From positions 124,001 to 188,000 of the forward strand of contig NZ_CADIJL010000001.1 in NCBI RefSeq assembly GCF_902859695.1: 64,000 bases of DNA, in the 5' to 3' direction. Positions within the stretch are counted from its first letter, which is position 1, and each line of letters starts with the position of its first letter. Origin of the DNA: Achromobacter ruhlandii. GTDB taxonomy: Bacteria > Pseudomonadota > Gammaproteobacteria > Burkholderiales > Burkholderiaceae_B. The notes beneath the pieces are model-generated. The model ran no database searches. It was given only the letters and a program-made list of their open reading frames with translations, and had not been told where the DNA came from. A program made the position numbers and the translations under genes. Positions 18,439 to 26,742 of this stretch are shown here, piece after piece.

Positions 18439-19077
18439 ATGGCCCGCAAGACGAAAGAAGAATCCCAACGCACCCGCGACCGCATCCTGGACGCCGCCGA
18501 ACACGTGTTCCTGTCCAAGGGCGTGGCCAGCACCACCATGAGCGATATCGCCGATTTCGCGGGCGTGTCCCGGGGCGCCGTCTACGGCCATTACAAGAAC
18601 AAGATCGATGTCTGCATCGCCATGTGCGACCGGGCGCTGGGCGAGGCGGTGTCGTTGACGCGGGTCTCGACCGATGGCGCGGCGCTGGAAGCGCTGTACG
18701 CCTCGATGCGTCAGTACGTGCAGATCTACGCGGAGGAAGGCTCGGTGCAGCGCGTGCTGGAAATTCTCTACCTGAAATGCGAGCGCAGCGACGAGAACGC
18801 GCCCCTCCTGCGCCGCCGCGACCTGTGGGAACGCCACGCCCTGCGCACGTCTGAAAAACTGCTGCGCGCCGCCGTCAGCCGCGAGGACCTGCCGCCCGCG
18901 CTCGACGTGCGCCTGTCCAATGTCTACCTGCACTCCCTGATCGAAGGGGTGTTCGGCACCATCTGTTGGTCCGATCGTCTCAAGGGCGATATCTGGCCGC
19001 GCGTCGAGCGCATGCTCCGTGCCGCCATCGATACCCTGCGGCTGTCGCCGCAACTGCGCTTGCCGCAGGCCGCCTGA
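18439..19077 (+). CDS. axyZ: TetR-family repressor, MexZ/AxyZ-like
   Basis: Repressor of 212 residues. The sequence MARKTKEESQ, the recognition region GVSRGAVYGHYKNKI and the C-terminal segment SVQRVLEILYLKCERSDEN are nearly those of P. aeruginosa MexZ as I remember it, and of AxyZ, the local repressor of AxyXY-OprZ. The start at 18439 has AAGGAG eight bases upstream; an in-frame extension to 18304 is unsupported. Residue 29 is Val, the wild-type residue; V29G in AxyZ is reported in aminoglycoside-resistant Achromobacter. No truncation is seen, so the repressor looks functional. Confidence 0.88.
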   Translation: MARKTKEESQRTRDRILDAAEHVFLSKGVASTTMSDIADFAGVSRGAVYGHYKNKIDVCIAMCDRALGEAVSLTRVSTDGAALEALYASMRQYVQIYAEEGSVQRVLEILYLKCERSDENAPLLRRRDLWERHALRTSEKLLRAAVSREDLPPALDVRLSNVYLHSLIEGVFGTICWSDRLKGDIWPRVERMLRAAIDTLRLSPQLRLPQAA

Positions 19078-19160
19078 CCCCGTCGACGCGGACGCCGCCG
19101 TCACGGCCGTCCGCGTGGCCATGCCGCGCCGGGGGCGCCGCGCGCCCCTACAATCCGGGC

Positions 19161-20057
19161 ATGACCCTCAAGCAACTCGAAGCCTTCTACTGGGCCGCCA
19201 CCTGCGCCAGTTTCGCCGTGGCGGCCGAGCGCCTGCACCTGTCGGTGTCGTCGCTGTCCAAGCGCATCGCCGAACTCGAGGAGGCGCTGGGTCAACGGCT
19301 GTTCGACCGCAGCGGCCACAAAGCGGCGCTGACCGACGCCGGCCAGCGGCTGCTGCCGCAGGCGCGCGAACTGCTGGCCGCGGCCGATCAGATCCGCGCC
19401 TCCCTGGCTGAAACGCCCGGCCTGCGCGGCCGCTGCCGTTTCGGCGTGGGCGAACTGACCGCGCTGACCTGGCTGCCGCGCCTGATCGGCGTGGTGCGCG
19501 CCGCCTATCCCGACCTGGTGCTGGAACCCTACGTCGATATCGGCCAGGTGCTGGAGCAGCGCGTCGCCGACGGCGAGCTGGACTTCGCGGTCATCGCCGG
19601 ACGTTCATCGCGTCCCGGCATCGCCTCCGCGCCGATCGGAGAAGCCGCGTTCGCCTGGGTCGCGGCGCCGGCCGTGCTCGCGGGCGACACCCGCCTGACG
19701 CCGGCATTGCTGGCGCGGCTGCCGCTGGTGACCTTGCCCGCGGGCGCCGGCACCACCCGCATCATCGACGACTGGCTGGCCGGACGCGACGCGGCGGGCG
19801 AACGCCTGTGCTGCAACAACTGGGGCGCCATCGCCGGCCTGCTGATCGAAGGCACCGGGGTCGGGCTGCTGCCGCGCCATTGGGCCCAGGCGCTGCAGGC
19901 CGAGGGCAGCCTGCGCGTGCTGCACTGCGATCCCGAACCGGCGGCGCTGCCGTATTCCTTCCAGTACCGCCGCGACGATGCCCGGCCGCTGGTCGCCAGG
20001 CTGCGCGAGTCGGTGCGGGCGGCGGTGGATTTCTCGGCGCCGTGCCGGCTGCCCTGA
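19161..20057 (+). CDS. LysR-family transcriptional regulator (298 aa)
   Basis: LysR-type regulator. The N-terminal helix-turn-helix (residues 1-60, MTLKQLEAFYWAATCASFAVAAERL, then SVSSLSKRIAELEEALGQRLFDRSG) and a periplasmic-binding-like effector domain (about 90-290) are complete. The ATG at 19161 fits the usual LysR N-terminus exactly; a longer upstream frame overlaps axyZ and is not credible. It is followed 244 bases later on the same strand by a solute-binding protein and a gamma-glutamyltransferase-family gene, which are its most likely targets. The effector is unknown. Confidence 0.88.
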   Translation: MTLKQLEAFYWAATCASFAVAAERLHLSVSSLSKRIAELEEALGQRLFDRSGHKAALTDAGQRLLPQARELLAAADQIRASLAETPGLRGRCRFGVGELTALTWLPRLIGVVRAAYPDLVLEPYVDIGQVLEQRVADGELDFAVIAGRSSRPGIASAPIGEAAFAWVAAPAVLAGDTRLTPALLARLPLVTLPAGAGTTRIIDDWLAGRDAAGERLCCNNWGAIAGLLIEGTGVGLLPRHWAQALQAEGSLRVLHCDPEPAALPYSFQYRRDDARPLVARLRESVRAAVDFSAPCRLP

Positions 20058-20301
20058 GGCATTGACGGCCGGGAATGCGTTCCCGCGTCCGCAAGGCGGT
20101 CGTCTGGCGCGTGGTTCGAGCGCCTGAATGCCGCCGCTCTATACAATCGCCGCGCGCCTGGCGCAGAATCCAACAAGAACGTGCGCAACGGGGGGATGGG
20201 CCCGGCGATGCAGCACGGCTCGGGGTCTGTTCCCTCACCGCCAGGCGGCGCGCCGTCCGGCGCGGGGGGAAGCAGGCCGCCTGAATCGACGGAGATCATT
20301 C

Positions 20302-21804
20302 ATGCGTAAACTCTGCCTCGCCATGGTCATGGCGGGAATGCTGGCCAGCGGGCTGGCCCAAGCCCAGTCGACCCTGCGGGTCGGCCTGCAGGACGACCCG
20401 GACGTGCTCGATCCGACCCGCGCCCGCACCTTTGTCGGCCGCATCGTGTTCGCCTCGCTGTGCGACAAGCTGGTCGATATCACGCCGGACCTGAAGTTCG
20501 TGCCTCAGTTGGCGCAGTCCTGGAGCACCAGCCCGGACAACAAGACGCTGACCTTCAAGCTGCGCACCGATGCCGTGTTCCATGACGGCACGCCGATCGA
20601 CGCCGCCGCGGTCAAGGCCAACCTGGATCGCGCCCGCACGCTGCCCGACAGCAACCGCAAGAGCGAGCTGGCCACCGTGGCCAGCGTCGACGCGCCGGAC
20701 GCCAGCACCGTGGTGCTGCACCTGTCCGAGCCCGACGCCTCGCTGCTGTCGCAGCTGTCCGACCGCGCCGGCATGATGATCTCGCCCGCCTCGTTCGACA
20801 AGGATCCCGGCGGCAAGCCGGTATGCTCGGGCCCGTACCAGTTCAAGGAACGGGTGCAGAACGACCGCATCGTGCTGGAGAAATTTCCCAAGTATTGGGA
20901 CGCCGCCAACTATCACTTCGACCGTGTCGTCTTCACGCCGATCCCCGACAACACCGTGCGCCTGAACAACCTGCGCGCCGGTGACCTCGACATCATCGAG
21001 CGCGTGGCGCCCAGCGACGCCAAGGCGGTCAAGGACGACGCCAACCTGCGCCTGGCCCCCGTCACGGGCCTGGGCTTCCAGTCGATCTCGGTCAACCTGG
21101 GCAATGGCGCGCGCGCCAACAACCCGCTGGCCAAGGACAAGCGCGTGCGCCAGGCGCTCGACCTGGCCATCGACCGCGACGTGCTCAACCAGGTCATCGG
21201 CGAAGGCCAGTACCAGCCGGCCTACCAGCCGTTCCCGCCGGCCAGCTTCGCCTACAACAAGTCGTTCGAGCACGCCGGCCGCGATCCCAAGAAGGCCCAG
21301 GCCCTGCTCAAGGAAGCGGGTTTCGACCGCGTCAAGTTCGAGATCACCTTCGGCAACAACACCACCATGCAGCAGGTGTTCGAGCTGGTGCAGGCCATGG
21401 GCGCCGAAGCCGGTTTCGACATCACCCTGCGTCCGGTCGAATTCGCCTCGCTGCAATCGTCGCTGGCCCGCGGCGATTTCGAAGTCGGGCAGAGCGGCTG
21501 GTCGGGCCGGGTCGATCCCAGCGGCAACATCCACCAGTACCTGAGCTGCAAGGGCAACCTGAATGACGGCAAGTTCTGCGACGCGCAGGCCGACAAGTTG
21601 CTCGGCGAGGCTCGCGCCGAGCCGGATACCGCCAAGCGCCGCGCCCTGTACGACCAGGTGCTGTCGGTGATGCAGGAGCAGCGTCCCATCATCTACCTGT
21701 TCTACCTGCCGTGGACCTTCGGCACGCAGAAGAAACTGGAAGGCTTCGTGCCGTATCCCGATGGCCTGATCCGCCTGAAGGGCGTCAGCCTCGCCAGGAA
21801 GTAG
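20302..21804 (+). CDS. ABC transporter substrate-binding protein, family 5 (peptide/nickel type)
   Basis: Periplasmic binding protein of about 500 residues (DppA/OppA class). A Sec signal peptide, MRKLCLAMVMAGMLASGLAQA, cleaved after residue 21, is followed by STLRVGLQDDPDVLDPTRA, the usual family-5 opening. Later marks include LKFVPQLAQSW, TFKLRTDAVFHDGTPIDAAAV and AIDRDVLNQVI. The start is set by GGAGA seven bases upstream. No permease or ATPase genes accompany it, so it is an orphan or serves a transporter elsewhere. The next gene suggests a gamma-glutamyl peptide ligand such as glutathione, as inference only. A terminator follows. Confidence 0.9.
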   Translation: MRKLCLAMVMAGMLASGLAQAQSTLRVGLQDDPDVLDPTRARTFVGRIVFASLCDKLVDITPDLKFVPQLAQSWSTSPDNKTLTFKLRTDAVFHDGTPIDAAAVKANLDRARTLPDSNRKSELATVASVDAPDASTVVLHLSEPDASLLSQLSDRAGMMISPASFDKDPGGKPVCSGPYQFKERVQNDRIVLEKFPKYWDAANYHFDRVVFTPIPDNTVRLNNLRAGDLDIIERVAPSDAKAVKDDANLRLAPVTGLGFQSISVNLGNGARANNPLAKDKRVRQALDLAIDRDVLNQVIGEGQYQPAYQPFPPASFAYNKSFEHAGRDPKKAQALLKEAGFDRVKFEITFGNNTTMQQVFELVQAMGAEAGFDITLRPVEFASLQSSLARGDFEVGQSGWSGRVDPSGNIHQYLSCKGNLNDGKFCDAQADKLLGEARAEPDTAKRRALYDQVLSVMQEQRPIIYLFYLPWTFGTQKKLEGFVPYPDGLIRLKGVSLARK

Positions 21805-21819
21805 GCATCGAGCCAGACG

Positions 21820-21846
21820 CGGGACCCGGTGGCGGGTCCCGTTTTT
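21820..21846 (+). terminator. Rho-independent terminator after the solute-binding protein gene
   Basis: CGGGACCC pairs with GGGTCCCG across a six-base loop, followed by five T. It lies 16 bases after the stop codon. Read-through could still give lower expression of the next gene. Confidence 0.8.
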
Positions 21847-21897
21847 ACTTGTCTCTCGCGGCCGCCGGCCTCGCGCCGTCCGCAACAGGATCGCACC

Positions 21898-23700
21898 ATG
21901 ATGTTTACGACTCGCCCGGAAATCCTCGGCACCTTCGGTGTCGTGACCTCCACCCATTGGCTGGCCAGCTCGGCCGGCATGTCGCTGCTGGAGCGCGGCG
22001 GCAACGCCTTCGACGCCTGTGTCGCCGCGGCCTTCGTGCTGCAGGTGGTCGAACCCCACCTGGTCGGCCCGGCCGGCGAAGTGCCGGCGGTGTTCTATTC
22101 CGCCCGCACCGGCCGCGTCGACGTGCTGTGCGGCCAGGGCACCACGCCCGCCGCCGCCACCCTCGAGCGCTACCGCGCCGAAGGCCTCGGTCTGATCCCT
22201 GGCAACGGTCTGCTGGCCACCGTGATCCCCGGCGCGTTCGACGCCTGGATGCAGTTGCTGCGCGACCACGGCACGATGCGCGTGCGCGACGTGCTGGAAC
22301 CGGCCATCTACTACGCCGAGCACGGCCACGCGCTGATGCCGCGCATCTCCAACACCATCGCCGGCCTGAAGGACTTTTTCCAGGCCCACTGGCCCACCAC
22401 CGCGCAGGTCTACCTGCCCGGCGGCAACGTGCCCGAGGCCCGCAAGCTGTTCCGCAACCCGGCGCTGGCCGCCACCTGGACCCGCGTGCTGCGGGAAGCG
22501 GAACAGGCCGGCGCCGACCGCGAGCGCCAGATCGAGGCCGCCCGCGACGCCTTCTACCGCGGCTTCGTCGCCGATGCCATCGACAAGTTCGCGCGCGGCA
22601 CCGAGGTCATGGACGAGAGCGGCCAGCGCCATCGGGGCGTGATCACCGCCGACGACCTGGCCGGCTGGTCCGCCAGCTACGACCAGCCCGCCACCTATGA
22701 CTACCACGGCTACACCGTGGCCAAGGCAGGCGCCTGGAGCCAGGGGCCGGTGTTCCTGCAGACCCTGGCGCTGCTCAAGGACATGGACCTGGCCGGCGTC
22801 GGCCCGACCAGCGCCGAGTTCGTGCACCGCGTCACCGAGGCCATGAAGCTGGCCTTCGCCGACCGCGAGGCGTACTACGGCGATCCCGCCTTCGTCGACG
22901 TGCCGCTGGCCCAATTGCTGTCGGACGACTACAACGACGCGCGCCGCGCGCTCATCGGCGAGCAGGCCTCGCAGGACCTGCGGCCCGGCGTGATTTCCGG
23001 CTTCGAGGCGCAGGTGGCTCGGGTCATGGACACGCTGCAGCGCCTGTCCAAGGTGTCGGCCCCCGGCAGCGCGACCAACGAACCGACGCTGGCCGACATG
23101 CGCGCCTCGGTCAAGCGCGGCGACACCACCCACGTCGACGTCATCGACCGCTGGGGCAACATGATCTCGGCCACGCCGTCGGGCGGCTGGTTCCAGTCCT
23201 CGCCGGTGATCCCGGAACTGGGTTTCGGCCTGAATACCCGCGCCCAGATGTTCTGGCTGGAAGAGGGCCTGCCGGGCACGCTGGCGCCGGGCAAGCGTCC
23301 ACGCACCACGCTGACGCCGTCGCTGGCGCTGCGCGAGGGCCGGCCCTATCTCGCCTTCGGCACGCCGGGCGGCGACCAGCAGGAGCAATGGCAACTGCTG
23401 TTCTTCCTGCGCCACGCGCACCATGGCCTGAACCTGCAGGAAGCCATCGACCTGCCGATGTCGCACACCATGCATTTCCCCACCTCGTTCTACCCGCGCG
23501 ACCGCAAGCCGGGACACCTGGCGGTGGAAAGCGGCTTCGGCGCCGAGACCATTGCCGCGCTGCGCGCCCGCGGCCACCACATCGAGGAAGTGCCGCAATG
23601 GTCGGTAGGCCGCCTGACCGCCGCTTCGCGCGACGCCGACGGCCTGCTGCACGCGGCCGCCACGCCGCGCCTGATGCAGGCCTACGCGGTCGGCCGCTGA
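21898..23700 (+). CDS. Gamma-glutamyltransferase family protein
   Basis: N-terminal nucleophile hydrolase of the gamma-glutamyltranspeptidase family, about 600 residues. The autoprocessing/catalytic site is visible as D-T410-T-H followed by VDVIDRWGNMISATPSGGW; Thr410 would become the N-terminus of the small subunit, as Thr391 does in E. coli GGT. N-terminal marks include HWLASSAGMSLLERGGNAFDACVAAAF. No signal peptide is seen, unlike classical periplasmic GGT, so this belongs to the cytoplasmic YwrD-like branch, whose substrates are poorly known. The start MMFTTRPE follows AGGA; 21901 is an equal choice. Confidence 0.88.
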   Translation: MMFTTRPEILGTFGVVTSTHWLASSAGMSLLERGGNAFDACVAAAFVLQVVEPHLVGPAGEVPAVFYSARTGRVDVLCGQGTTPAAATLERYRAEGLGLIPGNGLLATVIPGAFDAWMQLLRDHGTMRVRDVLEPAIYYAEHGHALMPRISNTIAGLKDFFQAHWPTTAQVYLPGGNVPEARKLFRNPALAATWTRVLREAEQAGADRERQIEAARDAFYRGFVADAIDKFARGTEVMDESGQRHRGVITADDLAGWSASYDQPATYDYHGYTVAKAGAWSQGPVFLQTLALLKDMDLAGVGPTSAEFVHRVTEAMKLAFADREAYYGDPAFVDVPLAQLLSDDYNDARRALIGEQASQDLRPGVISGFEAQVARVMDTLQRLSKVSAPGSATNEPTLADMRASVKRGDTTHVDVIDRWGNMISATPSGGWFQSSPVIPELGFGLNTRAQMFWLEEGLPGTLAPGKRPRTTLTPSLALREGRPYLAFGTPGGDQQEQWQLLFFLRHAHHGLNLQEAIDLPMSHTMHFPTSFYPRDRKPGHLAVESGFGAETIAALRARGHHIEEVPQWSVGRLTAASRDADGLLHAAATPRLMQAYAVGR

Positions 23701-23776
23701 GCCGCGTGCCGGCGCGCCCGCCCGGCGCGCGCCGGCACGGTTGCGGCGATTTGCCGCCATGGGCTATCTTTTGCCC

Positions 23777-24748
23777 ATGACGCCTATCCAGCAGAGCCCG
23801 GCGACCGGGGCTCGTCCCCTCGCGGGACACGAACCTCTCTTCATCGTCCTGAACACCGGCTCCGGGCGCGGCGACGCGCAAGTGCTGCAGGACATCATCC
23901 GCCGCGTGCTCGACGAGGCCGGCCGCCGCTTCCAGCTGATGCCGGTCGACGATCCGTCGCGCCTGGTGGCCACCGCCCGCGAGGCCGTGGCCCTGGCGCG
24001 CGAGGCCGGCGGCATCGTGGTCGCGGCCGGCGGCGACGGCACGCTCAATGCCGTCGCCGGCCAGGTGCTGGGGCAGGGCGTGCCATTCGGCATCCTGCCG
24101 CAAGGCACCTTCAATTACTTCGGCCGCCGCTACGGTATCTCGCAGGACACCGAGGCCGCGCTGCGCGGCCTGCTGGGCGGTGAGCTGCGGCAGGTGCAGG
24201 TCGGCCTGCTCAATGGCCGCCTGTTCCTGGTCAACGCCAGCCTCGGCCTCTACCCGCAGTTGCTGGAAGACCGGGAGGCCTACAAGCAACGCTTCGGCCG
24301 CAGCCGCCTGGTGGCGTTGTGGTCCGGACTGGTGACGCTGCTGCGCGCGCCGCGCCAGCTCAGCCTGCGCCTGGACTACGAAGGCCGTCCGCGCGACCTG
24401 CGTACCCCGACCCTGGTGGTGGGCAACAACCGCCTGCAGCTGGAGCACATCGGCATCGACCCCACCGAGCTCGATCGCAACCGCCTGGTGGCCATGGCCA
24501 CCAGGCCGGTTGGCACGCTGGCGTTGTATGGCCTGCTGCTGCGCGGCCTGTTCAGCCGCCTCGGCGATGCCGAGCACGTCGTCAGCTTCGCCTTTGATCG
24601 CCTGATGGTCTCGATTCGCGGCCGCCGCCGCGTCAAGGTTGCCATGGACGGCGAGATCTCCTGGATGGACACCCCGTTGGAATTCAAGGTATCCGACACG
24701 CCCCTGCCGCTGGTGGTGCCGGTCGATGCCCAAGAGGAGCGCCCATGA
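23777..24748 (+). CDS. Diacylglycerol/sphingosine kinase-like lipid kinase
   Basis: Protein of 323 residues with a diacylglycerol-kinase catalytic domain (YegS/LCB5 family). FIVLNTGSGRG near residue 20 and the nucleotide-binding motif G85-G-D-G-T89 (VAAGGDGTLNAVAGQVLG) are intact, with GTFNYFGRRYGI next. The C-terminal half is the beta-rich domain of the family. The ATG at 23777 is preferred; upstream in-frame codons lack support. It overlaps the next gene by ATGA, forming a three-gene lipid-phosphate cluster with a metallophosphoesterase and a PAP2 phosphatase. The lipid substrate is not known. Confidence 0.87.
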   Translation: MTPIQQSPATGARPLAGHEPLFIVLNTGSGRGDAQVLQDIIRRVLDEAGRRFQLMPVDDPSRLVATAREAVALAREAGGIVVAAGGDGTLNAVAGQVLGQGVPFGILPQGTFNYFGRRYGISQDTEAALRGLLGGELRQVQVGLLNGRLFLVNASLGLYPQLLEDREAYKQRFGRSRLVALWSGLVTLLRAPRQLSLRLDYEGRPRDLRTPTLVVGNNRLQLEHIGIDPTELDRNRLVAMATRPVGTLALYGLLLRGLFSRLGDAEHVVSFAFDRLMVSIRGRRRVKVAMDGEISWMDTPLEFKVSDTPLPLVVPVDAQEERP

Positions 24749-25539
24749 CGCGCATCCTGCAATTCTCGGACACCCACTTCGGCACCGAGCGCAAGCCGGT
24801 GGTCGAGGCCGCGCTGGACCTGGCGCGCGCGCTCGCGCCGGATCTGGTGGTGATCAGCGGCGACATCACCCAGCGCGCCCGCCGCGGCCAGTTCGCCGCC
24901 GCCCGCAAGTTCATCGAGCGCCTGTCGCTGCCGGTGCTGGCGGTCCCCGGCAACCATGACATTCCGCTGTTCAATGTGTTCGCGCGCGCGCTCAACCCCT
25001 ACGGCAACTACAAGCGCGCGCTCGGCGCGGTGCTCGAACCGGTCTATGAAACCGCCGGCCTGCTGGCCATCGGCGTCAACACCACGCGGCCCCGCCGCCG
25101 CAAGGATGGCGAGATCTCCGACGCCCAGATCGCGCGGGTGGCACAGCGGTTGCGCCAGGCCCGGCCCGGCCAGTTGCGGGTAGTGGTGGCGCACCATCCG
25201 GTGCGGGCCAAGGTCGAATCCGACCGCTTCAATCTGCTGATCGGGCGCGAACGGGCGCTGGCGGCCTGGGCCCAGGCCGGGGTCGACCTGATCCTCGGCG
25301 GCCACATCCATCTGCCCTACGTGTTGCCGGCCAGCGCCGATCCGGCCGTGGCGGCCGGCTGGGCAGTGCAGGCGGGCACCACCTGCTCGCGGCGGGTGCG
25401 CGGCAATATTCCCAATTCGGTCAATGTGATCACGCGCGAGGGCGAAGGCGACACCCGGGTCTGTCATGTCGAGCGCTGGGACTACGCCGCCGCCACCCAC
25501 GCCTTCGCGCCGGTCGACAAGACCCTGGTCGCTGGGTAG
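24745..25539 (+). CDS. Calcineurin-like metallophosphoesterase
   Basis: Binuclear-metal phosphoesterase of 264 residues. All five family motifs are present: D9-x-H11 (FSDTHFG), G39-D40 (SGDITQ), G69-N-H-D72 (PGNHDIP), H150-H151 (VAHHPVR) and G186-H-I-H189 (GGHIHLP). No signal peptide is present, so it is cytoplasmic. The gene overlaps the lipid kinase gene by four bases and is followed 30 bases later by a PAP2-type membrane phosphatase, which suggests a phospholipid or lipid-head-group substrate such as UDP-diacylglucosamine-like or glycerophosphodiester compounds. This last point is inference. Confidence 0.88.
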   Translation: MTRILQFSDTHFGTERKPVVEAALDLARALAPDLVVISGDITQRARRGQFAAARKFIERLSLPVLAVPGNHDIPLFNVFARALNPYGNYKRALGAVLEPVYETAGLLAIGVNTTRPRRRKDGEISDAQIARVAQRLRQARPGQLRVVVAHHPVRAKVESDRFNLLIGRERALAAWAQAGVDLILGGHIHLPYVLPASADPAVAAGWAVQAGTTCSRRVRGNIPNSVNVITREGEGDTRVCHVERWDYAAATHAFAPVDKTLVAG

Positions 25540-25569
25540 GGCGATGCGGATCGTGAGGGAGCCTGCGCG

Positions 25570-26337
25570 ATGACCGACGCCTGCGCGGCCTGGGTTGCTT
25601 CCCACGCGCTGCCGCTGTTCCTGTTGTTGCCGCTGTGCGCGGCGGCGCTGGCGGTGGCCCTGGCGCGCGCCTGCGCGCGCGCCACGCCGGCCTGGCGCCT
25701 GGCCGGCGTGGCCGGGAGCATGATCCTGGCTGGCGCGCTGTTCCTGGCGCTGGCCGCCGCCGTGACGCGCCCGGGGAGGGTGGTCGAGTTCGACAGCGCC
25801 CTGGCCAGCGCCCTCAGCATGTCGATGGGCGATTCCTTGTTGTGGCTGCTGTCCTGGTTCACCACATTGGGCGACCGCGACTTCCTGGCCGTGATCGCGG
25901 TGCTGATGACCGCCACGCTGCTGGCGCGGCGCCAATGGGGGCTGGCGGCCTTCTGCGCGGCCGCCACCGCGGGCGGCGGCCTGCTCAACCGTCTGCTCAA
26001 GCACGCCTTCGAGCGCGTGCGGCCCGAGCACGACCATGGTTTCGTCACCGCGCTGGGCTGGAGCTTTCCCAGCGGCCACGCGTCGGCCGCGATGGCGGTC
26101 TACGGCGCCGCCTGCTACCTGGCGTGGCGCCTGGCGCCGGCCTCGTGGCGCTTGCCCGGCGTGGCCCTGGCGGCGGCGCTGGTGATGGCGATCGGCCTGA
26201 GCCGCGTCCTGCTGCAGGTGCATTTCGCCAGCGACGTGGTGGCGGGCTTCGCCATCAGTTTCGTCTGGCTGGCGCTGTGCGTGGTCGCGGCCGAACGCCT
26301 GGGCGGCTCAGCGCGGCGCGATCAGGGCATTCAATAG
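25570..26337 (+). CDS. PAP2-family membrane phosphatase
   Basis: Integral-membrane phosphatidic-acid phosphatase type 2 protein of 255 residues with about six helices. The three catalytic motifs are complete: K144-x6-R151-P (KHAFERVRP), S168-G-H170 (PSGHAS) and S211-R212-x5-H218 (SRVLLQVHFASD). The family dephosphorylates phosphatidate, phosphatidylglycerol phosphate or undecaprenyl diphosphate. It ends the kinase/phosphoesterase/phosphatase cluster. Its last 30 bases overlap the end of the convergent gene at 26308. Confidence 0.88.
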   Translation: MTDACAAWVASHALPLFLLLPLCAAALAVALARACARATPAWRLAGVAGSMILAGALFLALAAAVTRPGRVVEFDSALASALSMSMGDSLLWLLSWFTTLGDRDFLAVIAVLMTATLLARRQWGLAAFCAAATAGGGLLNRLLKHAFERVRPEHDHGFVTALGWSFPSGHASAAMAVYGAACYLAWRLAPASWRLPGVALAAALVMAIGLSRVLLQVHFASDVVAGFAISFVWLALCVVAAERLGGSARRDQGIQ

Positions 26338-26742
26338 CCGCGCATCCGGCCCGGCGCCGGCCGTTGGCCGCAGCGGCGCGCAGGCGTAGCGTCCGCCGGC
26401 GGTGGCGATCGCCTGGTCCAGCCGGCGCGCCCGCTCGGGCGGCGGCGGCTCCAGGTCGACGATCAGCTTGCCCGCCACCGGCGCGGTGACCTCGCCGTCG
26501 CTGAAGCGCTCAAGGGTCCGGTCGATTTCGCGTTCGCGCGGCAGGGCCAGCACGATAGTGTCGGACTCCGCCAGCGCTTCGCGCGCCGAGGTTGCCAGGG
26601 TGGCGCTGCCGCGGAAGTCCTCGCAACGGTCCGGGTCGATGTCGTAGACCGTCAGCGCGATGTCCGGCTCGGCCGCGAGCAGCCGCCGCGCCGCCTGGGT
26701 GCCGGTGCGGCCCATGCCGACGATGCTGATGCGCAGGCTCAT
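26308..26742 (-). CDS. Short NAD(P)-binding Rossmann protein (6-phosphogluconate dehydrogenase-like N-domain only)
   Basis: Protein of 144 residues with a complete dinucleotide-binding fold start: RISIVGMGRTGTQAARRLL, with GxGxxG at G9-G14, an acidic residue after strand two (TVYDIDPDRC), and DTIVLALPREREIDRTL as in 3-hydroxyisobutyrate dehydrogenases. Those enzymes are about 290 residues with a helical C-terminal half that is missing here. It is translationally coupled (ATGA) to the thioesterase gene upstream and overlaps the convergent PAP2 gene by 30 bases. It is either a degraded dehydrogenase or a genuine one-domain protein; the open, clean frame favours the latter slightly. Confidence 0.65.
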   Translation of the reverse strand: MSLRISIVGMGRTGTQAARRLLAAEPDIALTVYDIDPDRCEDFRGSATLATSAREALAESDTIVLALPREREIDRTLERFSDGEVTAPVAGKLIVDLEPPPPERARRLDQAIATAGGRYACAPLRPTAGAGPDARLLNALIAPR

